Counted from the stretch's first letter, positions 1 through 8,762 are shown. The stretch: DNA of 64,000 nt from Pseudomonas syringae CC1557 (GCF_000452705.1 NZ_CP007014.1:2356001-2420000), one strand, 5' to 3'. Program-made: numbers and translations. The notes: generated by a model not told the origin, from the letters alone.

Positions 1-664
1 TGTCCTTCATCGACAGCAAGTGCTTTTCGAACGCAACCACACGACCCTGATCATCCTTGAGCGTGTACGGCAGACGGCAGGCCTGCGAACAGTCGCCACG
101 GTTGGCGCTGCGGCCATTTTGCGCATGGGAGATGTTGCACTGCCCGGAAAACGCCACGCACAGCGCGCCATGGATGAAGAACTCGATGGTCGCATCGGTT
201 TCACTGGCGATTTCACGAATTTCCTGCAGGTTCAGCTCGCGCGCCAGTACCAACTGCGAAAAACCGGCCTGATCGAGAAACTTCGCCCGGCCCAGGGTGC
301 GAATGTCGGTCTGCGTGCTGGCGTGCAGTTCGATGGGCGGAATGTCCAGCTCCATCACCCCGAGGTCCTGCACGATCAGTGCATCCACGCCCGCGTCGTA
401 GAGCTGATGAATCAGCTTGCGCGCTGGTTCCAGTTCGTCGTCATGCAGGATGGTGTTGATCGTGGTGAAAATCCGCGCGTGATAGCGATGGGCGAATTTC
501 ACCAGCTCAGCGATATCGCTGACGTCGTTGCAGGCGTTGTGCCGCGCACCAAAGCTCGGCCCGCCGATGTACACCGCGTCGGCGCCATGCAGGATGGCTT
601 CACGGGCGATGCTCACGTCCCGGGCAGGGCTGAGCAATTCCAGGTGGTGCTTGGGTAACGACAT
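1..664 (-). CDS. rlhA: RlhA-type U32 family protein (23S rRNA C2501 hydroxylation), 5' part
   Basis: Only the first 221 codons are present; the gene runs off the left edge. The protein starts MSLPKHHLELLSPARD and contains the U32 hallmarks HGADAVYIGG near the N terminus, IELHASTQ in the middle, and FFIHGALCVAFSGQC followed by a Cys-containing SQACRLPYTL. The whole stretch reads like E. coli RlhA (YdcP), which is needed for hydroxylation of 23S rRNA C2501 and is about 650 residues long. The closely related TrhP/YegQ (tRNA hydroxylation) is the main alternative; wording of the SANRGDCSQACR segment favours RlhA. The gene is transcribed in the same direction as the ABC importer upstream of it, separated by about 105 bp. 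Confidence 0.85.
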   Translation of the reverse strand, partial: MSLPKHHLELLSPARDVSIAREAILHGADAVYIGGPSFGARHNACNDVSDIAELVKFAHRYHARIFTTINTILHDDELEPARKLIHQLYDAGVDALIVQDLGVMELDIPPIELHASTQTDIRTLGRAKFLDQAGFSQLVLARELNLQEIREIASETDATIEFFIHGALCVAFSGQCNISHAQNGRSANRGDCSQACRLPYTLKDDQGRVVAFEKHLLSMKD

Positions 665-769
665 GGCAAGGGATCCGGCGGCGAGCAAAGCGCGCATTGT
701 AGTGCGCCGCGCCGCGCCGCGCACCTGTTGACGTCAGCAGCAGATCACTGGCTGACCATCGGCGTGCGG

Positions 770-1561
770 TCAGCGGGAACGCAAGCGCAGGATTTTCGTA
801 CCGTCGCAAGGATCGGTCAGCCAATGCGCGACGACGCCAAAGGTGCTCAGCAACCGCTCCGGTGTCAGCACGTCGGCCGGCACACCCAGTGCGACCAGCC
901 GGCCTTTTTCCATCACCGCCACGCGGTCGCAATCCAGTGCCTGGTTGAGGTCGTGCAGGGCAATCACCGTGGTCACCGGTAAAGCCCTGACCAGCCCGAG
1001 GATAGTCAACTGGTGCTGGATATCCAGATGGTTGGTCGGCTCGTCCAGCAGCAGAATTTTCGGCCGTTGCGCCAGCGCTCTGGCGATATGGACCCGCTGC
1101 CGTTCGCCGCCAGACAGGGTGTGCCAGGCACGTTTGTGCAGGTGCAGCATGTCCACGTCCTGCAACGCCTGACGGACGATGGCGTCATCCTCGGCGCTCC
1201 ACGGCTCCAGCGCTGACAGCCAAGGCGTGCGGCCCAGTTCGACGGCATCGAGCACGGTCACCGCGTCGCTGGTTTCAGCCTGTTGTTCGACCACCGCCAA
1301 CAGCCGAGCCACGTCTCTGCGACTCATGGCCGCGAGAGACTGTTCGCCCAGCGTGACCGTGCCGCTGCCCGGTTTCTGGATACCGGCCAACAGTTTGAGC
1401 AAGGTGGATTTGCCCGAACCGTTGGGGCCGACCACGGCCAGCGTTTCGCCCGCTGCAATGCTCAGGTCGACGTCACTCAACAGTGCCGTGCCACGCACCG
1501 AGTAGCCGAGACCTGAACAACCAAGCACTGGCGCGTCGAGCCGATGAGGAAAAGCGTTCAT
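770..1561 (-). CDS. FecE/BtuD-like ABC transporter ATPase
   Basis: A 263-residue ATP-binding subunit of a metal-chelate or cobalamin-type importer. Walker A GPNGSGKST is at residues 45-53, the signature LSGGE at 149-153, Walker B ILLLDEP at about 169-175 and the H-loop His at 203. The open frame extends about 400 bp further upstream, but that part overlaps the permease gene antiparallel-frame and has no ABC homology; the ATG at 1561 overlaps the permease stop as ATGA, which is the usual coupled arrangement. It is the last gene of the permease-first operon 2577-3590, 1558-2580, 770-1561. The cobalamin riboswitch upstream suggests a corrinoid substrate; ferric siderophore or haem is the alternative. 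Confidence 0.9.
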   Translation of the reverse strand: MNAFPHRLDAPVLGCSGLGYSVRGTALLSDVDLSIAAGETLAVVGPNGSGKSTLLKLLAGIQKPGSGTVTLGEQSLAAMSRRDVARLLAVVEQQAETSDAVTVLDAVELGRTPWLSALEPWSAEDDAIVRQALQDVDMLHLHKRAWHTLSGGERQRVHIARALAQRPKILLLDEPTNHLDIQHQLTILGLVRALPVTTVIALHDLNQALDCDRVAVMEKGRLVALGVPADVLTPERLLSTFGVVAHWLTDPCDGTKILRLRSR

Positions 1562-2580
1562 CGCGTGCTGTTGCCCCGGATAAGAATCAATGCGAAAACC
1601 GGTGCGCCGATCAGCGCGGTAATCACCCCGATCGGCAGCGCCTGACCTTTGATCATGGTGCGCGAAAGGATATCGGCAGCGATCAGAAACAACGCGCCGC
1701 TCAGGGCGCTCAGCGGCACCAGTCGTGCGTGACGTACGCCGACCAGCATTCGCACTGCGTGTGGAATCACCAGCCCGACGAAACCGATGGAGCCGACAAT
1801 CGAGACCATCACCGCAGTGACCAGCGCAGCGGTGGCGATCAGGACGATCTGCACGCGGCGCACCGCAATCCCGAGCGACGCGGCCGAATCGCCGCCGAAA
1901 GTGAAAGCGTCCAGCGCGCGTCTGTACCACAGGCACACCAGCAGACCGACCAGCACCGTTGGCACTGCGAGCCACACCGAGTGCCAGCGCACGCCACTGA
2001 GGTTGCCCAATAGCCAGAACATGATGCCGCGCGCCTGTTCGGAGCTGGCGGATTTGGTGATCAGAAACGAAGTCAGTGCGTTGAACAGCTGTGAACCGGC
2101 GATCCCGGCCAGAATGATCTGCACCGACGCTGTGGTGCCCCGAGATGAATGTGCGAGCAGGGCAACCAGTGAAAACGCTGCCACGGCCCCGGCGAAAGCG
2201 CCAGCTGACATGGAAATCGCCCCCGCACCGAAGCCCAGAATGGCAACCAGTACGGCGCCGGTCGAAGCCCCGGCGGAAATTCCCAGCAGATAAGGATCGG
2301 CCAGCGGGTTGCGCAATAACGATTGCAGCACCACACCGCAGATCGCCAGCCCGGCTCCGCAGGCGGCTGCGACGATGGCGCGGGTCAGGCGGTAATTCCA
2401 GACGATGCCTTCGTCGATAGGATCGAGCACATAACCGGCCGCCCAGAGTTTGTTGGCCAGCACCTGAAAAATCACCTTGAGGCTGATCGAGGTCTCACCA
2501 ATCGCCGCGCCGACCATGATCGCCAGCACCAGCAAGGCGGATACCCAAAGCACATGGCCCAACGCTGTCGGCAGTTTCAT
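1558..2580 (-). CDS. FecCD-family ABC transporter permease (BtuC-like)
   Basis: A 340-residue polytopic inner-membrane protein of the FecCD family, with an N-terminal hydrophobic helix at about 8-28 and the family segments RLTRAIVAAACGAGLAICG, LADPYLLGISAGAS and GLVIPHAVRML, the last being the region that contacts the ATPase. About nine to ten membrane spans are visible. The start ATG at 2580 overlaps the stop of the substrate-binding protein gene by 4 bp (2577-2580), and its stop overlaps the ATPase start, so the three genes are translationally coupled. Substrate follows from context only: the operon lies under a cobalamin riboswitch. Confidence 0.9.
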   Translation of the reverse strand: MKLPTALGHVLWVSALLVLAIMVGAAIGETSISLKVIFQVLANKLWAAGYVLDPIDEGIVWNYRLTRAIVAAACGAGLAICGVVLQSLLRNPLADPYLLGISAGASTGAVLVAILGFGAGAISMSAGAFAGAVAAFSLVALLAHSSRGTTASVQIILAGIAGSQLFNALTSFLITKSASSEQARGIMFWLLGNLSGVRWHSVWLAVPTVLVGLLVCLWYRRALDAFTFGGDSAASLGIAVRRVQIVLIATAALVTAVMVSIVGSIGFVGLVIPHAVRMLVGVRHARLVPLSALSGALFLIAADILSRTMIKGQALPIGVITALIGAPVFALILIRGNSTR

Positions 2581-3590
2581 CGCGCAGCGTTGAAGCGGTT
2601 GGCGGCGTCAGCCAGTTCTTCGAAACCGGTGAACAGACGCAGACCGGCCTGCATGCCCTCGGCGTCGATGATCACGATTCGGTCATTCTTCACTGCGTCC
2701 ATGTTGCGCGTCACCGGGTCGCTTTTGAGAAATTCGATTTTCTTCAGATAGTCGTCGGCCGGGAAGCGGCGGCGGTCCATGCGTGCAATCACCAGAATGC
2801 TCGGATTGGCCTTGGCGATGGTTTCCCAGCCTACGGTTGGCCACTCTTCGTCGGACTGCACGATATTGCGCATGCCCAGGCTGTTGAGCATGAAGTCCGG
2901 GATGCCTTTGCGACCGGCCACAAACGGATCGCTGGCAAGCTCGGAGCTGGAAAACCAGAACAGCGCCGACACATCGTTGGCCTTGTTCTGCCTGACGTTG
3001 GCAATCGCGGCGCTCAGGCGCGTTTTGAGATCTGCAACCAGTTTGTCGCCGCGATCCTGCGCATCGAAAATCTGCGCCAGCTGTTCGATGCTCTTGTAGA
3101 TGGTCTCGATGCGAAATGGCTCCAGGCGCGTGCCATCGGCACCCACCAGGTTGTCTTTGCCCTCGCAATCGGACGGCAGGATGTACGTCGGTATTTTCAG
3201 GTCATGAAACTGCTCGCGGGTGCCGACCGCGCCCTGTTTGCCAACCATCCACTCCAACTGAACAACCACCAGTTCAGGACGTTTGCCAATCACTGCTTCG
3301 AAGCTGGGTTCGTTGTCGGCCAGACGCTGCACTTTGTCGTTCTGCGCCTTGAAGCGCGGCAGCACGTTGTTGAACCACAGCGAGGTGCCGACCAGTTTGT
3401 CGCCCAGGCCCAGTTCGTAAAGCATTTCAGTGCCTGCCTGGCCAATGGTCACGGCCTTGGTTGGTGCATGGGCGAAGGTCAGGCTCGAACCGCAGTTTTC
3501 GAGGGTCAGCGGGTACTGTGTGGGTGCAGCGAAGGCAAGGCTCGACAAGGTCAGGCCGGCGGCGAGTGCGGCGAGGCGGGGCAGCGACAT
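2577..3590 (-). CDS. Periplasmic substrate-binding protein of the B12/siderophore type (BtuF-like)
   Basis: A 337-residue exported binding protein. A Sec signal peptide of about 21 residues ends SSLAFA. The mature part is a class III (helical backbone) binding protein with YELGLGDKLVGTS in the N lobe and RPELVVVQ, as in FecB/BtuF proteins. The start at 3590 is chosen because it gives the signal peptide and has a GGAG motif about 12 nt upstream; the open frame continues to 3770 but there it reads through the riboswitch. It delivers ligand to the permease/ATPase pair. No TonB-dependent receptor gene lies next to it, so the outer-membrane partner must be elsewhere. Confidence 0.85.
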   Translation of the reverse strand: MSLPRLAALAAGLTLSSLAFAAPTQYPLTLENCGSSLTFAHAPTKAVTIGQAGTEMLYELGLGDKLVGTSLWFNNVLPRFKAQNDKVQRLADNEPSFEAVIGKRPELVVVQLEWMVGKQGAVGTREQFHDLKIPTYILPSDCEGKDNLVGADGTRLEPFRIETIYKSIEQLAQIFDAQDRGDKLVADLKTRLSAAIANVRQNKANDVSALFWFSSSELASDPFVAGRKGIPDFMLNSLGMRNIVQSDEEWPTVGWETIAKANPSILVIARMDRRRFPADDYLKKIEFLKSDPVTRNMDAVKNDRIVIIDAEGMQAGLRLFTGFEELADAANRFNAAR

Positions 3591-3724
3591 GAAATGCGAT
3601 CTCCGTTGGAGCAGGTGCCAAGGCGCAATGCATATCAGGAAACACATCCCCGGCAACTGACCGGGCACGACAAATAAATGCCGATGCGTGCGGATGTCCT
3701 TCCCGGACACCCCGCCGGTTAGTG

Positions 3725-3925
3725 GATTGAATCGGGTCGGCAGGTCTCCTGACTGGCATGTCATCGCCACGCTCCGGCCTTCCCGGATCTGAATCCAGTG
3801 GCAGTCATGGAGCAGGCTCGATGCCTACAGTTGCGGGGGCAGTTTCGTTTTGGCCTTGCTGGGGCAAGGCGGGCGAATTCCCTGTTAGTTCCTCTCGGAA
3901 ACCGACGGCCGGCATGGTAAACGAT
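3725..3925 (-). promoter_or_regulatory. Cobalamin riboswitch
   Basis: On the minus strand this region has the order and wording of a B12 riboswitch: GGGAA then the GCCCCCGCAACTGTA core (about 3826-3840 on the plus strand), GCCACTG, GGGAAGGC, and the B12 box AGTCAGGAGACCTGCC at about 3739-3754. It precedes the binding-protein gene by about 135 nt. Between aptamer and gene, GGTGTCC and GGACATC can form a 7-bp hairpin that may be part of the expression platform. High cobalamin would be expected to shut the ABC operon down. Confidence 0.93.
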
Positions 3926-4105
3926 AAGCGTTTTAGTGGCTAATGCTTTGCGTGCGGGCGCCTCGGCATCAACCCTGCCCGCCAGGCACCGGACAAGTCT
4001 GTACGCGAAAACGCTTAAATTATCTTCATGTTCTTGTCCGAAAATGCTCTCAAGCCCCGGTTTCAAAAGGCTGCACGGAAAACCGTCGTGCGGGCTCACA
4101 ACACA

Positions 4106-4113
4106 TTTTTCAC
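4106..4113 (+). promoter_or_regulatory. Possible ColR-type core motif TTTTTCAC
   Basis: The octamer TTTTTCAC sits about 117 bp upstream of the histidine-phosphatase gene. It is the core of the ColR binding motif described in Pseudomonas putida, whose regulon includes a PAP2-family gene. The flanking part of the motif matches only partly here, and an 8-mer can occur by chance, so this is a weak call. Confidence 0.25.
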
Positions 4114-4229
4114 ATCTTCTTCACTGAGTCAGCACCATGCTGAACCTATGTTGGCTCCATGGGGGCGGTCATGACGTCGGGAATCTCCCGAGTCAGCGCC
4201 ACACAGGTGTGTAGTGTAGGAGTGGTCAC

Positions 4230-4928
4230 TTGGCTGACACGGTAATCAATAACAAGAATCTGCCTCCCGTTGCGGGAATCCATCGGCATTTCAAAACTCA
4301 CCAAAACATCGTATCAATCTCCATCGTCGTGACATTGATAGCGATTTGCGCGTGGTTCTTCACATCGTTTTCAAGCGTGCACGTGGTGGATCTCGGCGCG
4401 GGCAATAACCTGAAAGTATCGGGCCTGCGCGAGCAGTGGCTGCGCGGTGATGTGGTGGTGATGATTCGGCACGCCGAACGCTGCGACCGCTCGACGAACC
4501 CGTGCATGGCCAGCGCCGAGGGCATCACCCTCAAAGGTCGTAACGCCGCGCTGGCGGTTGGGGCAGGGTTGCAGAAAATGGGCCTGGCCCGCGCCCGGGT
4601 GGTCGCCAGCCCCAAGGTTCGCACGCAACAGACCGCAGAGTTAGTGGCCGGGCATGCAGTGCAGACCCAGGAATGGATCAACGCATGCGACGGTGGCTTC
4701 GTGAAAGCAGTACAGGCTCATAAAGTCAGCGGTGAAAATCTGGTACTGATCACCCACAGCGGTTGCATCGACCAGTTCGAGCGCAAAGTGGGTGTACCAG
4801 GCGGCGAGCGCTCAAGTGATTATGCCGAAGCGTTTTTCGTGCAAGTGGACGGCAGCCAACGGCCTAAGGTGCTCGGCTCCCTGAATGCAGAGCAATGGGT
4901 AAATCTCAACAGCGAGCAATTCAATTGA
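4230..4928 (+). CDS. Membrane-anchored histidine phosphatase
   Basis: A 232-residue protein with one membrane span at about 28-47 and a periplasmic or cytoplasmic histidine-phosphatase domain. The catalytic RH is R80-H81 in VMIRHAERCD, followed by RTQQTAEL and the second catalytic His in LITHSG (H176). It resembles the branch that includes Ais-type (LPS core heptose phosphate) phosphatases, but substrate is not shown by sequence. The start is TTG with an AGGAG eight bases upstream; no ATG is available before the catalytic motif. It is the first gene of an operon with the PAP2 phosphatase (TGATG overlap) and the response regulator. Confidence 0.8.
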   Translation: MADTVINNKNLPPVAGIHRHFKTHQNIVSISIVVTLIAICAWFFTSFSSVHVVDLGAGNNLKVSGLREQWLRGDVVVMIRHAERCDRSTNPCMASAEGITLKGRNAALAVGAGLQKMGLARARVVASPKVRTQQTAELVAGHAVQTQEWINACDGGFVKAVQAHKVSGENLVLITHSGCIDQFERKVGVPGGERSSDYAEAFFVQVDGSQRPKVLGSLNAEQWVNLNSEQFN

Positions 4929-5794
4929 TGACATTGACCCACTCCAGGTTGCGGTTTTACGGCATCAATCTGGGTTTACCCATGTTTTTCGCTTTACTGG
5001 TGTTCGTGACATTTGACCTGACCAACCTTGATCGACAATTGAGCGACCTGCTGTTTGATTCGGCCGCCGGGGTGTTTCCGATCGGGCATATTCGGCTGTT
5101 CGAAACGATCACCCACAAATGGGCACGGATCATTCCCAATCTGACCGGTGAGCTGGCAATCATCGGTGCGATTTCTTCGTTTGTCTGGCCACTGCTGGAG
5201 AAATATCGCGACTCGGGCCTGACACGGCTTGCCATACGTGCCCGACTTGAAGGCCCTCTGCAATTTGCACGCAGGTATCGTCTTGATTTCTTCTTCGTGA
5301 CGGTCGCATTTGCGGTGAGCACCGGCATGATTCATTACTTGAAAAGTCACACCAGCGTGTATTGCCCGGTCGAAACCACCGTGTATGGCGGCCCTCAGGC
5401 GCATATCGAGTGGTTCAGAAACTTCAATCTGTTGCATGAAGCAGGCGCCGGACGATGCTGGCCAGGCGGCCATGCGTCAGGCGCATTCAGCCTGTTGGCC
5501 TTGTATTTCGTGGCACGGCGTTATTGCTGGACGCATTCAAAGGTACTGCTGGCGGGAATATTGTTGCTCGGGATGATCTATGGCACTACGCGCGTGCTGC
5601 AAGGCTGGCATTTTATGTCGCACACGTTCTGGGCTGGCATTGTGGTGTGGCTGAGCACGCTGCTGGTTGCCTTGTTTTTCTACGGACGGTCGACCTTGCA
5701 ACAGCCACTACACGCGGCACGCCCAGTCCCGACGTCGATGCAGCCTGACGCATTAGTGCTTCGGGGTGCCGACTCAGCGACTACAGTTTCTTGA
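4928..5794 (+). CDS. PAP2-family membrane phosphatase
   Basis: A 288-residue integral membrane protein of the PAP2 (type 2 phosphatidic acid phosphatase) family. The three family motifs are a variant first motif starting at K139 and ending CP (146-147) instead of RP, PGGHASGAF at 179-187 with the catalytic His, and TRVLQGWHFMSH at 221-232. Such proteins dephosphorylate isoprenyl, phosphatidyl or lipid A phosphates at the periplasmic face. The ATG at 4928 overlaps the upstream stop; an in-frame ATG at 4895 lies inside the previous gene and is not needed. Its neighbours suggest a role in envelope lipid or LPS phosphate turnover. Confidence 0.82.
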   Translation: MTLTHSRLRFYGINLGLPMFFALLVFVTFDLTNLDRQLSDLLFDSAAGVFPIGHIRLFETITHKWARIIPNLTGELAIIGAISSFVWPLLEKYRDSGLTRLAIRARLEGPLQFARRYRLDFFFVTVAFAVSTGMIHYLKSHTSVYCPVETTVYGGPQAHIEWFRNFNLLHEAGAGRCWPGGHASGAFSLLALYFVARRYCWTHSKVLLAGILLLGMIYGTTRVLQGWHFMSHTFWAGIVVWLSTLLVALFFYGRSTLQQPLHAARPVPTSMQPDALVLRGADSATTVS

Positions 5795-5826
5795 TCGGTC
5801 AGTTGGAAAAACAACAAGGCGCTGCA

Positions 5827-6501
5827 ATGAACATTCTGGTGATTGAAGACCACCGCGATATCCACGACAACCTGTTGGAGTTTTTCGAACTCCGCGGGCA
5901 TGCCGTTGAAGGCGCGCTGGATGGCCTGAGCGGCTTGCATCTGGCAGCGTCAAAACGTTTCGATGCGATCATTCTCGACATCATGCTGCCTGGCATCGAC
6001 GGTAACCAGATCTGCCGAAGCCTGCGTCAGTATTCGAAGTCGGAAGTTGCGATTGTGATGCTCAGCGCGCGCGATGAGCTGGATGATCGGCTGATCGGCT
6101 TCAAGGTGGGCGCGGATGACTACATCACCAAGCCCTTTGCAATGTCCGAGGTGCTGGCCCGGGTCGAGGCGGTGGTGAGCAGACGTCAGCCCAGACATAA
6201 CCGTGTCATGGTAGTTGCCGACTTGCAGTTTGACCTGGACACCCTTGAGATAACCCGCAACGGCAGGCCATTGAAGCTCAACCCGACCAACATGAAGCTG
6301 CTTGAGTTGTTGATGCGCAAAAGCCCGCATATCGTGAAGCGCAGCGAGCTGGAAGAAGTGCTCTGGGGCCGCGACGCGCCGAACAGCAGCAGCCTGCGCA
6401 GCAACATTCATATGCTCAGACGCGCACTGGACGGCGACCATGACACGCCGCTGTTGCACACCGCTCACGGGCTTGGCTACAAACTGTGCGTGCCGCGCTG
6501 A
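5827..6501 (+). CDS. OmpR/PhoB-type response regulator without a neighbouring kinase
   Basis: A 224-residue regulator: receiver domain with phospho-acceptor D51 in IILDIMLPG and switch Lys102 in DDYITKPF, then a winged-helix DNA-binding domain ending GLGYKLCVPR. The ATG at 5827 is preferred; the open frame starts with a TTG at 5791 inside the PAP2 gene. No sensor kinase gene follows: the next gene is convergent 8 bp away. Co-transcription with two envelope phosphatases suggests that it regulates them or related lipid-modifying genes, but the kinase partner must be elsewhere. Confidence 0.87.
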   Translation: MNILVIEDHRDIHDNLLEFFELRGHAVEGALDGLSGLHLAASKRFDAIILDIMLPGIDGNQICRSLRQYSKSEVAIVMLSARDELDDRLIGFKVGADDYITKPFAMSEVLARVEAVVSRRQPRHNRVMVVADLQFDLDTLEITRNGRPLKLNPTNMKLLELLMRKSPHIVKRSELEEVLWGRDAPNSSSLRSNIHMLRRALDGDHDTPLLHTAHGLGYKLCVPR

Positions 6502-6508
6502 CACGCGT

Positions 6509-7546
6509 TCAGTCAAAACTGAACAAGCGCTGGATCAGGGTCGGTGTGCTGCCGGTCCAGCGTTTGAACGAACGGCGGAAGTTGGCCGGATCGTTGAAGT
6601 TCAGGTATTCGGCCACTGCTTCGTTGCTCATTCCTTTGATCTGATACAGGTGCAGAGCAACATGCTTGCGCGCCAGATCGTGCTGGGCCTGAAAGCTGGT
6701 GCCGTGTTTCTGGAGCTTGCGCTTCAGCGTGGCCGGGCTCATGGCAAATGCCTGAGCGACCTGATCGAGGCCAATAGCGTCACGCACATGGTGACGCAGA
6801 TGGTCGTGCAGGCGGTCCAGCAGGCTGGCCTGTATGCCGAGTGCCGCGAGTTGCTGCGCAGCTTCCTGCCGGGCAACCTGACCGGCGATAGGCGATGCGC
6901 CGGGCCATGAATGGCTGAGGTAATGCCTGGGCAGGCGCATCATGTTCAGCGGGCGGCCAAATACGGTGTTTTCGCCCAGATGGACCCAGTATTGCTCAAC
7001 GTAACGCGGCTCCTCATGGCAGAAGCTGCATTCCCACGGCAGGCGTTCGCCGCCCAATTGCTGACTCATCGCAACCAGCGCAGTCATGCCGGCTTCCAGC
7101 AGAAAGCGTTGTTGTTCGCCCGCGCCGCAGTTGTCCAGCCAGTAGAGGTAGGCGTAGTGCTCGTCCAGCTCCAGGCGCAGCGTGAGCAGCGGGCTGAGCA
7201 CGGCTTGCTGACAGATCAGGACCTCCAGCGCCTGGTGCAGATTCTGTGCATGGCGCAGGGCATGGCTGGCTGCGCCGTAGTGACCGGGAAACAGCCGCTG
7301 ACCGAAAAGGAAGCTGGTGTCATCGGCTTCCATCTGGCGTTGTGCGTTACCGATCAAGGCAAAGAATTGATGTGGGCTGAGTCGTGTCTTGCCCGCCACG
7401 ATGTCTTCGTAGAACAGGCTGGTGCCTTTCAGCAGGCGATGGCTGTCGATGCCGCGTGACAACGCCAGGTCTATGAGCGTGGCAGGCTGGTAATGACCGG
7501 GAATGAAGCGGCTGTCGGCCTCATACCAGTCACTCTTGATGGTCAC
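6509..7546 (-). CDS. AraC-family transcriptional regulator
   Basis: A 345-residue regulator with the AraC 'arabinose-binding-like' N-terminal domain found in OruR/ArgR-type proteins (roughly residues 20-210) and a C-terminal double helix-turn-helix (about 245-340) with AMSPATLKRKLQKHG and the conserved FNDPANFRRSFKRWTG. The start is a GTG at 7546 with GAGG upstream; no ATG occurs before the N-terminal domain. It lies 8 bp downstream of the GGDEF-protein gene and is probably co-transcribed with it. Target genes cannot be deduced. Confidence 0.87.
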   Translation of the reverse strand: MTIKSDWYEADSRFIPGHYQPATLIDLALSRGIDSHRLLKGTSLFYEDIVAGKTRLSPHQFFALIGNAQRQMEADDTSFLFGQRLFPGHYGAASHALRHAQNLHQALEVLICQQAVLSPLLTLRLELDEHYAYLYWLDNCGAGEQQRFLLEAGMTALVAMSQQLGGERLPWECSFCHEEPRYVEQYWVHLGENTVFGRPLNMMRLPRHYLSHSWPGASPIAGQVARQEAAQQLAALGIQASLLDRLHDHLRHHVRDAIGLDQVAQAFAMSPATLKRKLQKHGTSFQAQHDLARKHVALHLYQIKGMSNEAVAEYLNFNDPANFRRSFKRWTGSTPTLIQRLFSFD

Positions 7547-7554
7547 GGCAAGCC

Positions 7555-8469
7555 TCAGGCGGTGCGCGTCAGCGGACGCCGGGCGCGGGCCAGCGACAGG
7601 TTGAGGCGTCGCAGCAGGTTGTCCGGCGTTTCGTTGAGCGCCATCACCACTGCGACGCTGGCCGACAGCAGAATGCGTTCACCTTGTTGCCGCGACTTGT
7701 GCGCCAGGCTGGCGACGGCCTGTTGCAGCTCGAGGGCCAGCACCTTGGCCTGGCTTTCGCCGGTGTTGGGCAACAGCACCACAAAACGGTCGCCGGCCAG
7801 GCGGCAGAGCAGGTCCTGACGCCGCAGGTTGAGCACCAGCAAATGGCTCAGTGCAGACAGCACCTCGTCACCTTCGGCGTGGCCGTAGGCGTGGTTGATG
7901 GCGCTGAAGTCGTCGATGTCCAGCGCCAGCAGTGACAGCGGTTGCTGTTCGCAGAGGCTTTGCTCCAGACTCACCACCAACTGGCGTTTCAGGTAGTCGG
8001 CACTGCCCAGCGGAGTGAGCTTGTCGTAAAGCCGATGCTCACGAAAGCCACGCTCGCGCTTTTCCATCTGCGCACTGATCGCCAGTTGCTCGCGGTGCCA
8101 GTGGTAGATACCGACAGTCAGCAGGATCAGCCCGACCGGCATTGGGCCCGATTCAAGCCAGTGGTCCCATTCGATCGCGGCAGGCAGGCGAATGAATTCG
8201 TCCAGCGCGTCGATCCACCACGAAAAGAACACGCAGCTCAGGCCCACCGACAGGTAATTGGTCACCCGACCGGCAGGACGGCTCTTGAACACCAGAAACA
8301 GCCAGACCAGCGACAGCAGGGCAGAGCCGCCTTCGCCAACGATATCCAGCCACTTCCATTCGCTGACGTATTTGATATCGCCAAACGCCAGAAACGCCAG
8401 CAGCCCCAGGTTGGAAGCAATCAGCAATACAGCGAGTTTCCAGCGATGGGGTTGGATGATCCTGAACAT
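7555..8469 (-). CDS. Membrane protein with degenerate GGDEF domain
   Basis: A 304-residue protein with three to four hydrophobic segments in the first 125 residues and a GGDEF domain at about 148-300. The metal-binding segment LALDIDDFSAINHAYGH is well kept (D184), but the active-site loop reads AGDRF (225-229) instead of GGDEF/GGEEF. The first Gly and the general-base Glu are lost, so diguanylate cyclase activity is doubtful. ATG at 8469 is preferred over an upstream frame extension because it begins the hydrophobic region and has an AGGAG upstream. Probable operon with the AraC gene. Confidence 0.82.
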   Translation of the reverse strand: MFRIIQPHRWKLAVLLIASNLGLLAFLAFGDIKYVSEWKWLDIVGEGGSALLSLVWLFLVFKSRPAGRVTNYLSVGLSCVFFSWWIDALDEFIRLPAAIEWDHWLESGPMPVGLILLTVGIYHWHREQLAISAQMEKRERGFREHRLYDKLTPLGSADYLKRQLVVSLEQSLCEQQPLSLLALDIDDFSAINHAYGHAEGDEVLSALSHLLVLNLRRQDLLCRLAGDRFVVLLPNTGESQAKVLALELQQAVASLAHKSRQQGERILLSASVAVVMALNETPDNLLRRLNLSLARARRPLTRTA

Positions 8470-8586
8470 GAAACGCGGCTCCTGAGGTGCTGGTTGTCGG
8501 TCAGCAAAGCAGATGCACATGACACTTGGGTGACGGGTAACGCGAACGCCCGGAGGTCGAATCAGCTCACGTGTGTTGCAGGTGAT

Positions 8587-8762
8587 GATCGTTCCGATGA
8601 CGCTCTGCGTCACATTGCAGCCATGGCGCCTCCTGCAACCCGGTCCGGGATACAAGCCGCACTAAAGCCTGAGACTCCTTTTTACTGGATGCCGTGGCAC
8701 GCTGCAGATATGCGGCGCAGAGCGTCCCCCAATGCATGCCGACGCGGAGCATTGGTACGATA
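8587..8762. repeat. REP-like repeat doublet (REPIN-like)
   Basis: Two inverted REP-like units lie in the 499-bp gap before the TonB receptor. Unit one starts GATCGTTCC at 8587 and contains GACGCTCTGCGTCA; unit two (about 8714-8762) ends GACGCGGAGCATTGGTACGAT in the opposite direction. Related wording (ATGCTCCGC..TGGCATGC..GGACGCTC) recurs at 15829-15860. The units are degenerate. Confidence 0.55.

Noticed and set aside
770..1975. 401-codon version of the ABC ATPase
   Set aside because: The first 138 codons lie inside the permease gene and lack ABC sequence; the coupled ATG at 1561 fits the family.
3591..3770. Upstream extension of the binding protein
   Set aside because: It reads through the riboswitch and would bury the signal peptide.
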